In this document: positions 51,271 to 63,166 of the stretch, one piece after another
Position numbering within the stretch: position 1 is the stretch's first letter
How the letters are laid out: each line of letters starts with the position of its first letter
Source: Rubrivivax sp.
GTDB lineage: Bacteria > Pseudomonadota > Gammaproteobacteria > Burkholderiales > Burkholderiaceae_C
Direction of reading: 5' to 3'
DNA: 64,000 nt
NCBI GenBank assembly: GCA_030681795.1
Contig: JAUXRG010000064.1
Coordinates: 144,483-208,482 of the forward strand
Translations under genes and position numbers: made by a program
The notes under the pieces: model-generated
What the model saw: the letters and a program-made list of their open reading frames with translations, nothing else
Databases searched by the model: none
Told to the model about the DNA's origin: nothing

Positions 51271-51963
51271 CTAAGCCACTTCGCGAGCCTGGCTGTGCAC
51301 CAGGCGCCCGGCCTCGATGCTCAGCTGACGGTCGCAGCGCGCGGCAATGGCGTTGTCGTGGGTGACCAGCACCAGCGTCGTGCCGACCTCGCGGTTGAGC
51401 TCGAACATCAGCGCCATCACCGTCTCGCCGGTGGCGAAATCCAGGCTGCCCGTGGGTTCGTCGGCGAGCAGCAGCGCCGGCCTCACGACGAAGGCGCGCG
51501 CCAGCGCCACGCGTTGCTGTTCGCCGCCCGAGAGCACCTTGGGGTAGTGGCCCAGCCGTTCGCCCAGGCCCACGCGGCGCAGCATTTCAGTGGCCGCCAC
51601 CCGGGCGTCGGGGCGGCCCATCAGCTCCAGCGGCAGCATCACGTTCTCCAGCGCCGTCAGGTTGCCCAGCAACTGGAAACTTTGAAAGACGAATCCCATG
51701 TGCTGCGAGCGCAACCCGGCTCGGGCGTCTTCGTCGAGCTTGAACAGATCGACGCCAGCGACGATGACGGTGCCGGCGCTGGGCACATCCAGCCCGGCCA
51801 GGATCGACAACAAGGTGCTCTTGCCCGAGCCCGAGGCACCGACAATGGCCACCGACTCGCGCGGCCAGAGCTGAAATTCGATCTCATGGAGAATGGTCAG
51901 CGTCCCGGTGGAATCGGCCACCTGCTTGCTGACCCGCCGTACATCAATGAGGGGTTCCGACAT
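51271..51963 (-). CDS. ABC transporter ATP-binding protein (YbbA/LolD-like)
   Basis: A 230-aa ATPase: Walker [11 protein letters not shown]-loop Q-S-F-Q, signature L-S-G-G-E-Q-Q-R, Walker B L-L-L-A-D-E-P. Close to YbbA, usually paired with a YbbP permease and divergent from tesA, as here. No permease gene is next to it within the window. Its 5' end overlaps the tesA start by 17 nt. Confidence 0.9.
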   Translation of the reverse strand: MSEPLIDVRRVSKQVADSTGTLTILHEIEFQLWPRESVAIVGASGSGKSTLLSILAGLDVPSAGTVIVAGVDLFKLDEDARAGLRSQHMGFVFQSFQLLGNLTALENVMLPLELMGRPDARVAATEMLRRVGLGERLGHYPKVLSGGEQQRVALARAFVVRPALLLADEPTGSLDFATGETVMALMFELNREVGTTLVLVTHDNAIAARCDRQLSIEAGRLVHSQAREVA

Positions 51964-52642
51964 CGAGTTTTCTTCTGCGGCGCGGCGCGCCTTCCTGGCG
52001 CACTGTAGCGCGCTGGCCTCGTTGGCCAGTTCGGTCGGCCTGGCCAGCCTGGCCGGCCCCGCGCGCGCCGCCCCCCAGCCGCCTGGCCGCAAGCTGCTGG
52101 TGCTGGGTGACAGCCTGTCCGCCGAATACGGCCTGGCCCGTGGCACCGGCTGGGTGGCGTTGCTGGAGGCGCGGCTGGCCAAGACCAAGCCGGGCTACGA
52201 AGTGATCAACGCCAGCAGCAGCGGCGACACGACATCCGGCGGGCGTTCGCGCCTGCCCACGCTGCTGGCGCAGCACAAACCGCAGGTGGTGGTGATCGAA
52301 CTCGGTGGCAACGACGCGCTGCGCGGACTGCCCCTGGCCATGACGCGTGGCAACCTCACGGCCATGGCGCGTGCCGCCAAGGCCGGCGGCGCGCGCGTGC
52401 TCATCGTCGGCGTGGCCGTGCCACCCAATTACGGGCGCCAGTACGGCGCCGAGTTCTTCGCGCTCTTCGACGAGGTGGCGCGCGCCGAAGGCGCTGGCCG
52501 CGCGCCCTTCCTGCTCGCCGGCGTGGCCGATGCCCGAAACGCCGACGAGTTGTTCCAGACCGACCGCATCCACCCCAAGGCGCAGGCCCACCCCAGGATG
52601 CTCGACAACGTCTGGCCCGCCCTCGCCCCCTTGCTGCGCTGA
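51947..52642 (+). CDS. tesA: Arylesterase/acyl-CoA thioesterase TesA (SGNH hydrolase)
   Basis: A 231-aa periplasmic SGNH hydrolase. After a signal peptide (residues ~1-40, ending G-P-A-R-A-A) come block I G-D-S-L-S-A-E-Y-G, block III G-G-N-D-A-L-R-G and block V D-R-I-H-P-K. ATG 51947 is the most reasonable start, although it overlaps the divergent ATPase gene. Confidence 0.87.
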   Translation: MRGSDIEFSSAARRAFLAHCSALASLASSVGLASLAGPARAAPQPPGRKLLVLGDSLSAEYGLARGTGWVALLEARLAKTKPGYEVINASSSGDTTSGGRSRLPTLLAQHKPQVVVIELGGNDALRGLPLAMTRGNLTAMARAAKAGGARVLIVGVAVPPNYGRQYGAEFFALFDEVARAEGAGRAPFLLAGVADARNADELFQTDRIHPKAQAHPRMLDNVWPALAPLLR

Positions 52643-52650
52643 GCGGCCGA

Positions 52651-52667
52651 GCCGGGCCGAGCCCGGC
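52651..52667. terminator. GC hairpin between convergent genes
   Basis: GCCGGGC-CGA-GCCCGGC, perfect 7-bp arms, no T tract. It lies between tesA and the DUF6600 gene. Confidence 0.35.
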
Positions 52668-52687
52668 ACGGCCAGCCCCCGGCCAGG

Positions 52688-54535
52688 TCAGCGCAAGTTG
52701 TCGCGGTCGCGGTCGCGCACGTCGGGGTGCCGCTTGCGCTCGTCGTCGCGCTCGCGCGCTCGCTCGGGTGCCGGCTTGGGGCCAGGCGCTGGGGCCACCA
52801 CAGGTGCCGGTGCCGGGCTCGGTGCCGGTTCGGCCGCCGGAGGTGGCCTGGGCAAGGTCGGGCGCACAGGTGGCGCCGCGGCGGGCGTCGGCGCCGGACC
52901 CACCGGCGCCACCGCAGGCGGCGCTGCAGGACGCGGACGCTCCGCACGCTCGGGCGCCGGCACGGGCGCGGGAGCGGGCCCTGGCATGGCCCGGGGTGGA
53001 TCCGCCGGCGCGGCCGTGGGGGCCGGTGCCCGCGTCGCCGGCGGCCCCGAGCGGCGCAGGTCGATGACCTCACGCGGCTCGCCGCGGTAGGGCTGACCGG
53101 GCTGCACGGGCTGCGCAGAGGGCATGGTCGGCGCGGGTCGACGCGGCTCTTCGGGCCGGCCGTCGCGTGGCGGGTCGACACGCCGGTGCCCGTTCGGCGG
53201 GCCCGAAGGTGGCGCCACCCTGGCCGGCGGCGCAGGCGGCGGCACGGCGGCCACGGGCTGGGGCGCACGCCCGCCCGCACCTGGCCGGAGATCCACCGCC
53301 CCTCGCGCCACGGGCTGGCGCTGCACCAGCACGTCGCGGGGCACCACGGTCACTGCGTTGGGCACGCCCTGGTTGCCGTACATCACCGGCCCGGTCGGCA
53401 CATGGCCGGGCGGATGCTTCCAGCGGTACGGCGGCGGTACATTGATGCGTTCCACGTAGCGCGGCGAGGCACGATAGTGCGGCACATAGGGCTCGCGCGG
53501 CGCCAGCGGCACCCAGCCCACATGGGGCCCGCCGATCTGCAGCGAGAGGCCCCAGCTTCCGCCACCGATCCACGCCACCAGCGCCGGGGCGAAGACCGGC
53601 CTGGCCACGTAGGCGCCCGGCACCCAACCCCAGCCGCCGCGCCACGAGACCCAGCGGCCGTAGTGGAAGGGCGCGAAGCCCCAGGGCGCTGCATCCACCC
53701 AGGTCCAGCCCCAGGGCGCCACCCAGGCCCAGCGGCCGTCGCGGTAGGGCGCCCAATCCGCCCCCACGCCGTCAGGCAGCCACACCGCACCGTATTCGGG
53801 GTGACGGTCCCAGCGGCCGTAACGGTCGAGGTCTTCGGCGCCCGTCATCTCGGGCGAGACGAAGCGCGACGCGGCACTGCGGTCGTCGCGCTGGTCGTCG
53901 CGCATCACCCATTCGCTGAAGCCGTCGTCCGCCATGGCGATCCAGGCCTGGCGCAGCTCTCGCGTGCGCGCCTGGCGGTACAACTCGATGCGTTGACCGG
54001 CGCCGACGACGAAGCCACCGGCCTCGTCGACGCGCAACTCACCGCGCCAGCTGCCGGCTTGCGTGGTGTCATCGATGCGGTCGAGGCGGTAGTGGCCGGC
54101 ACGCAGCGGCACGAAGCGCGCCTCGTCGGTGAGCAGCTCCAGCTCGTCCGCGGTCTCGCGCGTGCGCACGCGCACCGCCAGCTTGCCGGTGTGGAGCCGG
54201 AAGACGATTCGCTCGTCGTCCAGGCGCTGGATGTCCAGTTCGCTGCGGCTGCCCAGGCGCAGCACGGTGGAGCCGACGCGCAACTCGGCGCGCCCGCCCT
54301 CGGCCGTGGCGATGCGGTCACCCCCTGTCAGCGGGCGGTTGCGCTCGGCCGGGGCCCATTGGCCTGCTTCGTCGTCCCACCAGGAAACGCTGCCTTGCAT
54401 GTCGGCCAGGCGGCCGACACGGCCGGGCGGGTCGTCCTGCGCGGCCGCCGCCAGGGCGGCCAGGGCCATGAACGCGCCCAAGGCGGCGCGGACGAACCAC
54501 GCCTGAGCGCGGCCAGGGAGCGTTGCTGTACTCAT
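52688..54535 (-). CDS. DUF6600/FecR-domain exported protein with Pro-rich tail
   Basis: A 615-aa exported protein: signal peptide (~1-32, A-A-A-A-Q). A FecR-like beta domain (~40-180) includes G-D-R-I-A-T-A-E-G-G-R-A-E-L. A Trp/Gly/Tyr-rich DUF6600 region (~235-370) has repeated W-x-P-Y and G-R-W-x-W patterns. A long Pro/Ala/Arg tail (~400-615) is probably disordered. Likely an envelope protein of unknown function. Confidence 0.82.
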   Translation of the reverse strand: MSTATLPGRAQAWFVRAALGAFMALAALAAAAQDDPPGRVGRLADMQGSVSWWDDEAGQWAPAERNRPLTGGDRIATAEGGRAELRVGSTVLRLGSRSELDIQRLDDERIVFRLHTGKLAVRVRTRETADELELLTDEARFVPLRAGHYRLDRIDDTTQAGSWRGELRVDEAGGFVVGAGQRIELYRQARTRELRQAWIAMADDGFSEWVMRDDQRDDRSAASRFVSPEMTGAEDLDRYGRWDRHPEYGAVWLPDGVGADWAPYRDGRWAWVAPWGWTWVDAAPWGFAPFHYGRWVSWRGGWGWVPGAYVARPVFAPALVAWIGGGSWGLSLQIGGPHVGWVPLAPREPYVPHYRASPRYVERINVPPPYRWKHPPGHVPTGPVMYGNQGVPNAVTVVPRDVLVQRQPVARGAVDLRPGAGGRAPQPVAAVPPPAPPARVAPPSGPPNGHRRVDPPRDGRPEEPRRPAPTMPSAQPVQPGQPYRGEPREVIDLRRSGPPATRAPAPTAAPADPPRAMPGPAPAPVPAPERAERPRPAAPPAVAPVGPAPTPAAAPPVRPTLPRPPPAAEPAPSPAPAPVVAPAPGPKPAPERARERDDERKRHPDVRDRDRDNLR

Positions 54536-54632
54536 GCTTGCTCAACGGCGCGGCGTGGCCGCGCGCTGACCTTTCGGTTTGTAAAGGCACGTGTCTGCCA
54601 CCCGCATCGGGCGCAAGCGCCTCTCGTGAAGC

Positions 54633-55169
54633 TCAGTCGTCGGCGGCTGCATCCATCTCGGGGAACAGCACGCTGGTGAATCCGAACTTGCTCAGATCCG
54701 CCATGCGGGTGGGGTAAAGGCGGCCGATGAGGTGATCGCACTCGTGTTGCACCACGCGGGCATGGAAGCCCTCGGCCTCGCGTTCCATGGGCTCGCCCAG
54801 CGGGTCAACGCCGCAGTAGCGGATGCGTGCCAGCCGGGGCACCACGCCGCGCAGCCCGGGCACCGACAGGCAGCCCTCCCAGCCTTCGACCCACTCCTCG
54901 CCCTGCGGCGTGATCACGGGGTTGATGAGCACGGTGCGCGGCACCGGCGGCGCCTCGGGGTAGCGCTCGTTGTGGCTGAAGCCAAAGATCACCAGCTGCA
55001 GGTCGACGCCGATCTGCGGCGCGGCCAGGCCGGCACCGCCGGCGGCTTCCATGGTCTCGAACATGTCGGCGATGAGGCTGCGCAGTTCGGCGGTATTGAA
55101 CTCGCGCACCGGCTGCGCCACACGCAGCAAGCGCGCATCGCCCATCTTCAGGATTTCACGCACCGTCAT
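54633..55169 (-). CDS. def: Peptide deformylase
   Basis: A 178-aa Fe(II)-dependent deformylase with all three motifs: [18 protein letters not shown] and Q-H-E-C-D-H-L-I-G. It removes the N-formyl group from nascent proteins. Not in the usual def-fmt pair; it sits between the DUF6600 gene and ligA. Confidence 0.95.
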   Translation of the reverse strand: MTVREILKMGDARLLRVAQPVREFNTAELRSLIADMFETMEAAGGAGLAAPQIGVDLQLVIFGFSHNERYPEAPPVPRTVLINPVITPQGEEWVEGWEGCLSVPGLRGVVPRLARIRYCGVDPLGEPMEREAEGFHARVVQHECDHLIGRLYPTRMADLSKFGFTSVLFPEMDAAADD

Positions 55170-55200
55170 TTATTGGCCCCTTCCAGCCGATTGTCAGGCC

Positions 55201-55236
55201 GCTTGCTCGACCGCTTGCCCGACCGCCTGCTCGACC
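55201..55236. repeat. Three tandem 12-bp repeats
   Basis: GCTTGCTCGACC, GCTTGCCCGACC, GCCTGCTCGACC in the 127-nt gap between def and ligA. A minor tandem repeat of no evident function. Confidence 0.6.
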
Positions 55237-55296
55237 GCAGAGACGCCCCGCGGCGCCCGGCGGCGTGCTCGGGCCCCCTGCGCGGCGGCCGCCGCT

Positions 55297-57575
<2,279 letters not shown>

Positions 57576-57691
57576 CTGGCGCGCCCGCCCCTTTCGGGAA
57601 CGGACTCCGCCGAACAACTGGCCATTTTAGCACCCCCTCCCGCGCTCCAGCCCCGTGGGCGCAGTGCCGCGCGGGCAGAATCGACGGCGCC

Positions 57692-58081
57692 ATGTCACGA
57701 CTCCGAACGCTGTTGCACGATCCGGGCCTTCGCCCCCGATGGCGCGCCTTGCTCGCCTTGCTGCTGGTGGTGATCTCCTGGCTGGCCTTCACACCCCAAC
57801 CGCCGACACCCGGTTTCGATGGCGCCGACAAGATCAACCACCTGATGGCGTTTGCCGCGTTGGCCGTCGTGGCCGGACTCGCGTCGGCGCCGGGTCGGTT
57901 TGTCGCCTGGCGGATCGGCGCCGGCCTGCTCGGCTACGGCGGGTTCATCGAATCGGTGCAGACCCTCCTGCCGCCGCGGCAGGGTGAATGGGCCGACTTG
58001 CTGGCCGACGCCGCCGGCATTGCAGCCGGCCTGGCGGTGCTGGCCCTGCTGCGGCGCCGCGGACACGCCGGTTTGCACTGA
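57692..58081 (+). CDS. VanZ family membrane protein
   Basis: A 129-aa protein with about four helices and the VanZ pattern D-K-I-N-H-L-M-A-F ... F-I-E-S-V-Q-T-L-L-P-P-R-Q-G-E-W-A-D-L-L-A-D. Function poorly defined. Confidence 0.87.
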   Translation: MSRLRTLLHDPGLRPRWRALLALLLVVISWLAFTPQPPTPGFDGADKINHLMAFAALAVVAGLASAPGRFVAWRIGAGLLGYGGFIESVQTLLPPRQGEWADLLADAAGIAAGLAVLALLRRRGHAGLH

Positions 58082-58171
58082 GTTCGTTGGTAGCTCACGC
58101 TGTGAGCTACTTGGCCGCGACACTGTCTCCACACCCCGGGCGCTCCCCCGGGGCTCACCTTGGAGACCCAG

Positions 58172-59317
58172 ATGAACCAGACCACGCTCGAACTCGCAAC
58201 CGGACCGCACGCCCAGCTCGCCGATCCCGTCGAACGCACAGGTTTCGACATCGGCTGGGACCATGCCCACCACGGCCTCGTGCCGCCGGCCGAACTGCTG
58301 CTCGACGGCACCCCGGTGGGTCAGGGCTGGCGCGCCGGCAGGGCCGTATTCGGCAGCCGCACCCTGCCCGGCGGGCGCACCACTCGGCTGTGGCTGCAGT
58401 TGCGTACACAGGCCTGGCGGCGTGGCCTGGCTTTCGAATGCCAGCAGGTGACACCGCACTTCCTGGCGCAAATCGAGGTCGAGCGCTGCCCGGTGCTGCG
58501 CCTGCCACTGGGCGGCGCCGCGGGCCAGCCCCATGCCACCGTCGTCGACCGACTCAATCCGCAAGCCGGCTACGCGGCGGGCAACCTGGCGGTGCTGAGC
58601 CAGCGCGCGGTGCAGGCGTGGGAACACGTCGATGGGGTGGAGGCCCTGCGCCGCGCGCAGCGCGCCCAGGTGGGCGACGACGCGGTCGCCGGCCTCGACG
58701 GCCCCGCCTGGACGCGCCTGGCCGTGCTGCGCTCGTTCGCCACGCCACTGCCTTTCCACGAAGCGGCGCGCATGCCGCTGGCCGTGCTGCCGCCCAACCG
58801 CGTGCGTCTGCTCAATGCGCCCCAGGGCTTGCAGGCGCTCGTCACGCTGCAGTTCACCACCGCGGGCTGGAGCCAGCGCGCCCGCGCCCTGGCCGCTTTG
58901 TTGCCCGCGGACGATGTGCGCCACGACTTCAATCTCTTCATCGGGGCGTTGGCGCCGCGCGTGCTGGAAGCCGGCCATCAGCCGCGTGCGGTGCGCCTGG
59001 CGCTCGAGGATGCCTGGTTGCACGAACGCGTGCAGCGGCGCTGGCAGCACTTCGTGTTCAGCCTGGGCGAAGCCGCCACGGCCAGCCTGCTGCAACGCGC
59101 CGCCGCCCTCGGGCTGGCTGGCGTGCGCACGCTGCACCACGCCCCCGAGCAGGCCATCGAGGGCTGGGCGCTGGGCGACCACGGCCAGATGCCGCGCATT
59201 GCGCGCAGCCTGCCGCCAGCACCCTGGCGCGCGGCGCGTCCCGCTCCCGGCAGGTACCCCGGCAACGGCGCAAAAGGCAACTCCCCCGCCGAGAAAGCCC
59301 CGACGAGGGAGTGTTGA
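58172..59317 (+). CDS. Conserved hypothetical protein with a degenerate HNH-like segment
   Basis: A 381-aa soluble protein. The segment T-V-V-D-R-L-N-P-Q-A-G-Y-A-A-G-N-L-A-V-L (about residues 125-144) resembles the D-R-x-x-P-x-x-G-Y-x-x-G-N-x-x-V-x-S pattern of HNH endonucleases; an intact HNH triad is not evident. The rest is helical and Ala/Leu/Arg-rich. ATG 58172 has GGAG 7 nt upstream; a TTG at 58160 is a weaker choice. The 200-nt gap after it holds nothing clear. Confidence 0.65.
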   Translation: MNQTTLELATGPHAQLADPVERTGFDIGWDHAHHGLVPPAELLLDGTPVGQGWRAGRAVFGSRTLPGGRTTRLWLQLRTQAWRRGLAFECQQVTPHFLAQIEVERCPVLRLPLGGAAGQPHATVVDRLNPQAGYAAGNLAVLSQRAVQAWEHVDGVEALRRAQRAQVGDDAVAGLDGPAWTRLAVLRSFATPLPFHEAARMPLAVLPPNRVRLLNAPQGLQALVTLQFTTAGWSQRARALAALLPADDVRHDFNLFIGALAPRVLEAGHQPRAVRLALEDAWLHERVQRRWQHFVFSLGEAATASLLQRAAALGLAGVRTLHHAPEQAIEGWALGDHGQMPRIARSLPPAPWRAARPAPGRYPGNGAKGNSPAEKAPTREC

Positions 59318-59517
59318 AGACTTCAGGCGCCGGGTACGGGTTCCGGTGCTCCGCCCAGTGTTGCGGTCGGTTGTCGCCTGTCGCAAGCGGATTGTGGCAC
59401 CGGTGGCCACCGCCCTGACGCGGAAGAGCCGGGCAAACAGACCCCATTCAGGCCCCATTCGTCTGCACCACCGCACCCCGATGCGGCCCGGCCCGCGCCG
59501 TGCAGAATCGACCACCC

Positions 59518-60006
59518 GTGGACCGCATCGAACGCCTCAACCACCGCGACCCCGTCGTCGCCCGCCGCATCCACCTCGTGCTGGGCCTGGCGCATGCCCA
59601 GGAAGCCGAGCTGCTGCAGGTCAGGCACTTCACCCCGCTGGAGCGCAGCGCAGCGGACATCCAGGCCAGCACCGACGACCATCTGGGCGCGCTGCGGGGT
59701 GACCAGCTGCTCGGCGTGGTGGCGCTGGGGCCCGACGACGAACCCGGGCAACTCAGCGTCGCCACGCTGGTCGTGCACCCTGCACACCAGAGGCAGGGCG
59801 TCGCGCGTGCGCTGCTGACCCATGTGCTGCAAGCGGCCCCGGACACCGTCTTCGCGGTGGCCACCGGCGCCCGCAATGCCCCTGCGCTGGCGCTGTACCG
59901 ATCGCTGGGCTTTGTCGAATACCGCCGCGGCAGCATAGGCCCCGAAGCCCTGCCCCTGGTGAAGCTGCGCCGCGCCGCGGCGGGCGCGAAGCCATGCCGC
60001 GGTTGA
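59518..60006 (+). CDS. GNAT family N-acetyltransferase
   Basis: A 162-aa acetyltransferase with the acetyl-CoA loop V-H-P-A-H-Q-R-Q-G-V-A-R-A-L-L and C-terminal N-A-P-A-L-A-L-Y-R-S-L-G-F. Start GTG 59518 gives the better N-terminus (V-D-R-I-E-R-L); GTG 59500 is an alternative. It overlaps dusC by 13 nt. Confidence 0.82.
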   Translation: MDRIERLNHRDPVVARRIHLVLGLAHAQEAELLQVRHFTPLERSAADIQASTDDHLGALRGDQLLGVVALGPDDEPGQLSVATLVVHPAHQRQGVARALLTHVLQAAPDTVFAVATGARNAPALALYRSLGFVEYRRGSIGPEALPLVKLRRAAAGAKPCRG

Positions 60007-60968
60007 TCCTGCTCGCGCCCATGGAGGGTGTGCTCGACCACAGCCTGCGCGACGCCATCACCCGGGTCGGCGGCATCGATCGCTGTGTCTCGGAGTTCAT
60101 CCGCATCACCGACCAACTGTTGCCCACAAGGGTGTTCACGCGTGTCGTTCCCGAGTTGCTCAGCGGCGGGCGCACCGCCGCGGGCACGCCCGTGCGCCCG
60201 CAATTGCTGGGCAGCGACCCGGCCTGCCTGGCCGACAACGCCGCGCAGCTGGCCACGCTCGCGCCCGAGGGCATCGACCTGAACTTCGGCTGCCCGGCAC
60301 CCACCGTCAACCGCCACCGTGGCGGCGCGGTGCTGCTCGACGAGCCCGAGCTCGTGCACGCCATCGTCGCTGCCGTGCGCCGCGCCGTGCCGGCCGCGCT
60401 GCCGGTGTCGGCCAAGATGCGCCTGGGCCACCGCGACGAAGCCCGCATGCTGGACTGCGCACACGCCATCGCCGCCGGTGGCGCGGGTGAGCTGGTGGTC
60501 CACGGCCGCACCAAGCTGCACGGCTACCGGCCGCCGGCCTATTGGGACCGCATCGCGCAGATCCGCGCCGCGCTGGCGATCCCGGTGGTGGCCAATGGCG
60601 AGGTCTGGACGGTGGCCGATGCCCGGCGCTGCCTGGCTGAGAGCGGCTGCGACGCACTCATGCTCGGCCGCGGCCTCGTCGCCGACCCCGGTCTGGCGCT
60701 GGCGTTGCGCGGTGCGGCGGCCACCCGCTGGGAAGAGTTGCTGCCCTTGGTGGCGCATTTCTGGCAACGCATCGCCGGCCATGTCGCGCCGCGGCACCGC
60801 GCCGGGCGCCTGAAGCAGTGGCTCAACCTGCTGCGCCTACGCTTCCCGCAGGCCCAGGAAGCCTGGGATGCCGTGCGCAGCGTCAACGACCCGGCGGCGG
60901 TGGGCGAGCGCTTGTTCGGCCCGCAGCGGCCCGCGCGCGGGGCGGCTCCGTTTCAGCCCGCGGCGTAG
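59994..60968 (+). CDS. dusC: tRNA-dihydrouridine synthase DusC
   Basis: A 324-aa FMN enzyme that reduces uridine (position 16) in tRNA. It begins L-A-P-M-E-G-V-L-D, has the catalytic cysteine in N-F-G-C-P-A-P-T-V-N-R-H-R-G-G and M-R-L-G...V-H-G-R-T-K. The end overlaps the convergent aminopeptidase by 16 nt. Confidence 0.93.
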   Translation: MPRLILLAPMEGVLDHSLRDAITRVGGIDRCVSEFIRITDQLLPTRVFTRVVPELLSGGRTAAGTPVRPQLLGSDPACLADNAAQLATLAPEGIDLNFGCPAPTVNRHRGGAVLLDEPELVHAIVAAVRRAVPAALPVSAKMRLGHRDEARMLDCAHAIAAGGAGELVVHGRTKLHGYRPPAYWDRIAQIRAALAIPVVANGEVWTVADARRCLAESGCDALMLGRGLVADPGLALALRGAAATRWEELLPLVAHFWQRIAGHVAPRHRAGRLKQWLNLLRLRFPQAQEAWDAVRSVNDPAAVGERLFGPQRPARGAAPFQPAA

Positions 60969-62332
60969 CGGGCCTGCAGGTAGGCCAGCAGCGTGCGCAG
61001 CGTCTGCGCCTCGCCACCCACCGGGCGGCCGGGGCGGGCAATGTCGTTCCAGGCGAAGAGGTCGATGTGCAGCCACGCCTGCCCGGCCGGCACGAAATCT
61101 TCCAGGAAGAGGGCCGCGTTGATGGCCCCGGCCAGGGTGCTCTTGCCGGTATTGACGATATCGGCGATCTCGCTTTCGATGCCGACGTGATAGTCGCGCC
61201 ACAGCGGCATGTGCCACAGCGGGTCGCGCATTTCCAGGCCGCGGTCCACGAGATCGCGCGCCAGCGTCATGTCGCGGCAGAACAGCGCCGGCAGTTGCGC
61301 ACCCAGCGCCACGCGCGCCGCACCGGTGAGCGTGGCCATGTCGATCAGCAACTCGGGCTGGCTCTCGGCCCCATAGGCCAGCGCATCGCACAGGATGACG
61401 CGGCCTTCGGCGTCGGTATTGCCAATTTCGATGTGCAGACCTTTTCGCGTCTTGAACACATCGCCCGGCCGGTAGGCATTGCCGGCGATGGCGTTCTCCA
61501 CCGCCGGGATCAGCAGTTGCAGCCGCACGGGCAGCTGCAACGCCATGATCAGCTGCGCCAGACCCAGCGCGTTGGCCGCGCCGCCCATGTCCTTCTTCAT
61601 CAGGCGCATGCCCTCGGCACCCTTGATGTCCAGGCCGCCGCTGTCGAAGCACACGCCCTTGCCCACCAGCGTGACACGCGGATGCCTGGGCTTGCCCCAG
61701 TTGAGCTCGATCAGCCGGGGTTCTCGCGCGGCCGCGCGGCCCACGGCATGGATGGCCGGGAATCCCGCGGCCAGCAGCTTGTCGCCCACCGTCTGCTTGA
61801 AGGTCGCGCCATGCTGGCGCGCCACCAGGCGCACGGCTTCGGCCAGCTCGGCCGGGCCCATGTGTTCGGCCGGCGTATTCACGAGGTCGCGCGTGGAGGC
61901 GATGGCCGCGGCCACGATGAGGCCGCGCTGCGCGGCGTCGCTGGACGGCAGGTGCAGCTGCGCCGGCTCGCGCCGCACCGGTTTGTAGAGGTCGAAGCTG
62001 TAGCTGCCGAGCTCCCATGACATCGCAGCGGCCGCCGCGTCCAGCGCCAGGGCGCCCTGGCCCAGGTGGTAGTGCCCCGGCGGCAAGGCCTTGGGCAGGG
62101 CCGCCAGCGCCCAGGGGTGGGCGGCGCCGTGCACGCCGGCCCAGACGGCCTGCAGCGAGCCGTCGGGCGCCGGCAGCAGCGCATGGGTATCGGGCTCGCC
62201 GCTAAAACCCACCGCACCGAGCCAGCGCCGTGCCGCGGGCTCGAGCGCCGCCGTGAGCGCGCTGAACTGCGCGCTGTCGACGGCATGGATGGGCACGCTG
62301 GCGCGGCCGGGCTTGGCAAGTTGGACGGTCAT
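60953..62332 (-). CDS. Leucyl aminopeptidase family (M17) metallopeptidase
   Basis: A 459-aa M17 peptidase with the hallmark N-T-D-A-E-G-R-V-I-L and metal/lysine region V-G-K-G-V-C-F-D-S-G-G. The length is slightly shorter than PepA (~500 aa), so it may be a PepB-like subgroup. It cleaves N-terminal residues with two metals. Confidence 0.9.
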   Translation of the reverse strand: MTVQLAKPGRASVPIHAVDSAQFSALTAALEPAARRWLGAVGFSGEPDTHALLPAPDGSLQAVWAGVHGAAHPWALAALPKALPPGHYHLGQGALALDAAAAAMSWELGSYSFDLYKPVRREPAQLHLPSSDAAQRGLIVAAAIASTRDLVNTPAEHMGPAELAEAVRLVARQHGATFKQTVGDKLLAAGFPAIHAVGRAAAREPRLIELNWGKPRHPRVTLVGKGVCFDSGGLDIKGAEGMRLMKKDMGGAANALGLAQLIMALQLPVRLQLLIPAVENAIAGNAYRPGDVFKTRKGLHIEIGNTDAEGRVILCDALAYGAESQPELLIDMATLTGAARVALGAQLPALFCRDMTLARDLVDRGLEMRDPLWHMPLWRDYHVGIESEIADIVNTGKSTLAGAINAALFLEDFVPAGQAWLHIDLFAWNDIARPGRPVGGEAQTLRTLLAYLQARYAAG

Positions 62333-62407
62333 GGTGGTGGTTGGCCTTTCGGGACCGATTGTCGGCGCAAGACAGCGGCTGCGCCTCGCGCCGTATGCCG
62401 GGCTGCG

Positions 62408-63166
62408 CTATGCGGCCGGCGCCGGCGCGGTGGCGTCGCGCTGCACATGCCACTCCACCAGGCGGCGCATGTTGCCCAGCGACACCCAGTGCAGATGCAC
62501 CAGGCCGAGCATGCCGTTGCGGTGCAGTTCGACCACGACCTCGGGCGGCAGTTCGGTCATCTTCTTGTCGTCCACCGTCAGGAAGCCGTCCACCGTGTGC
62601 TGGCGGCCGTCGGGCAACTGGGCATCGAAGCGCATCTCGCGCAGCACACCGAGCTCGAGCAGGCGCTTGCCCACGAGCCGGGTGCGCTGGATCTCGGTCT
62701 CAAGCGTCTCCAGGTGCGCGGTCATATTCTTCAGCAGCTCGGCCGGCTGGCCGTCGGCCGTGAATACCGGCTCGCCGTCGTCTTCGTTGGCGCCCTTAAA
62801 GGCCATGTCCACGCAGATCGCATAACGCGTGTCATCCATCCGGGCGATGCAGAACGGGTAGGCGCGCAGCACCGCCGGCATGTACTGGGCACGCCAGCGC
62901 TCGCCGTCCAGATACAGGTTTTCCGTCTGCGCCAAACCGAAGACCGCGATCGGCGCAATCGCATCGGTGCCGTCGGCCTCCTTGCCGGCCTTGACGAAGA
63001 CGATGGGGTACTCGCGGCAGGCGTCGCCGAACTCCGCCGCGGCCACGAACATGGCGTTGAGCTTGCTGGCCACCGTCCAGTCGGTGATGGGCACGCGCAG
63101 TTTCAGCTTGCGGTGCTGCGCGCTGTCCAGCCCGGCGGGCTGCAGGTGCAGGTTCTGATTGATCAA
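62408..63166 (-). CDS. SapC family protein
   Basis: A 252-aa protein of the SapC family: F-G-D-A-C-R-E-Y-P-I-V-F-V and Y-P-F near residue 105, with C-terminal E-L-H-R-N-G-M-L-G-L-V-H-L-H. Start TTG 63166 has GGAG 8 nt upstream and overlaps the stop of the CBS-domain gene (TTGA). Linked in other bacteria to surface-layer or peptide-resistance loci; function uncertain. Confidence 0.8.
   Translation of the reverse strand: MINQNLHLQPAGLDSAQHRKLKLRVPITDWTVASKLNAMFVAAAEFGDACREYPIVFVKAGKEADGTDAIAPIAVFGLAQTENLYLDGERWRAQYMPAVLRAYPFCIARMDDTRYAICVDMAFKGANEDDGEPVFTADGQPAELLKNMTAHLETLETEIQRTRLVGKRLLELGVLREMRFDAQLPDGRQHTVDGFLTVDDKKMTELPPEVVVELHRNGMLGLVHLHWVSLGNMRRLVEWHVQRDATAPAPAA

Noticed and set aside
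57576..57691. tRNA-Thr promoter (TAAAAT on the minus strand at 57624-57629)
   Set aside because: No -35 element at suitable spacing was found, so it was not listed as a promoter.
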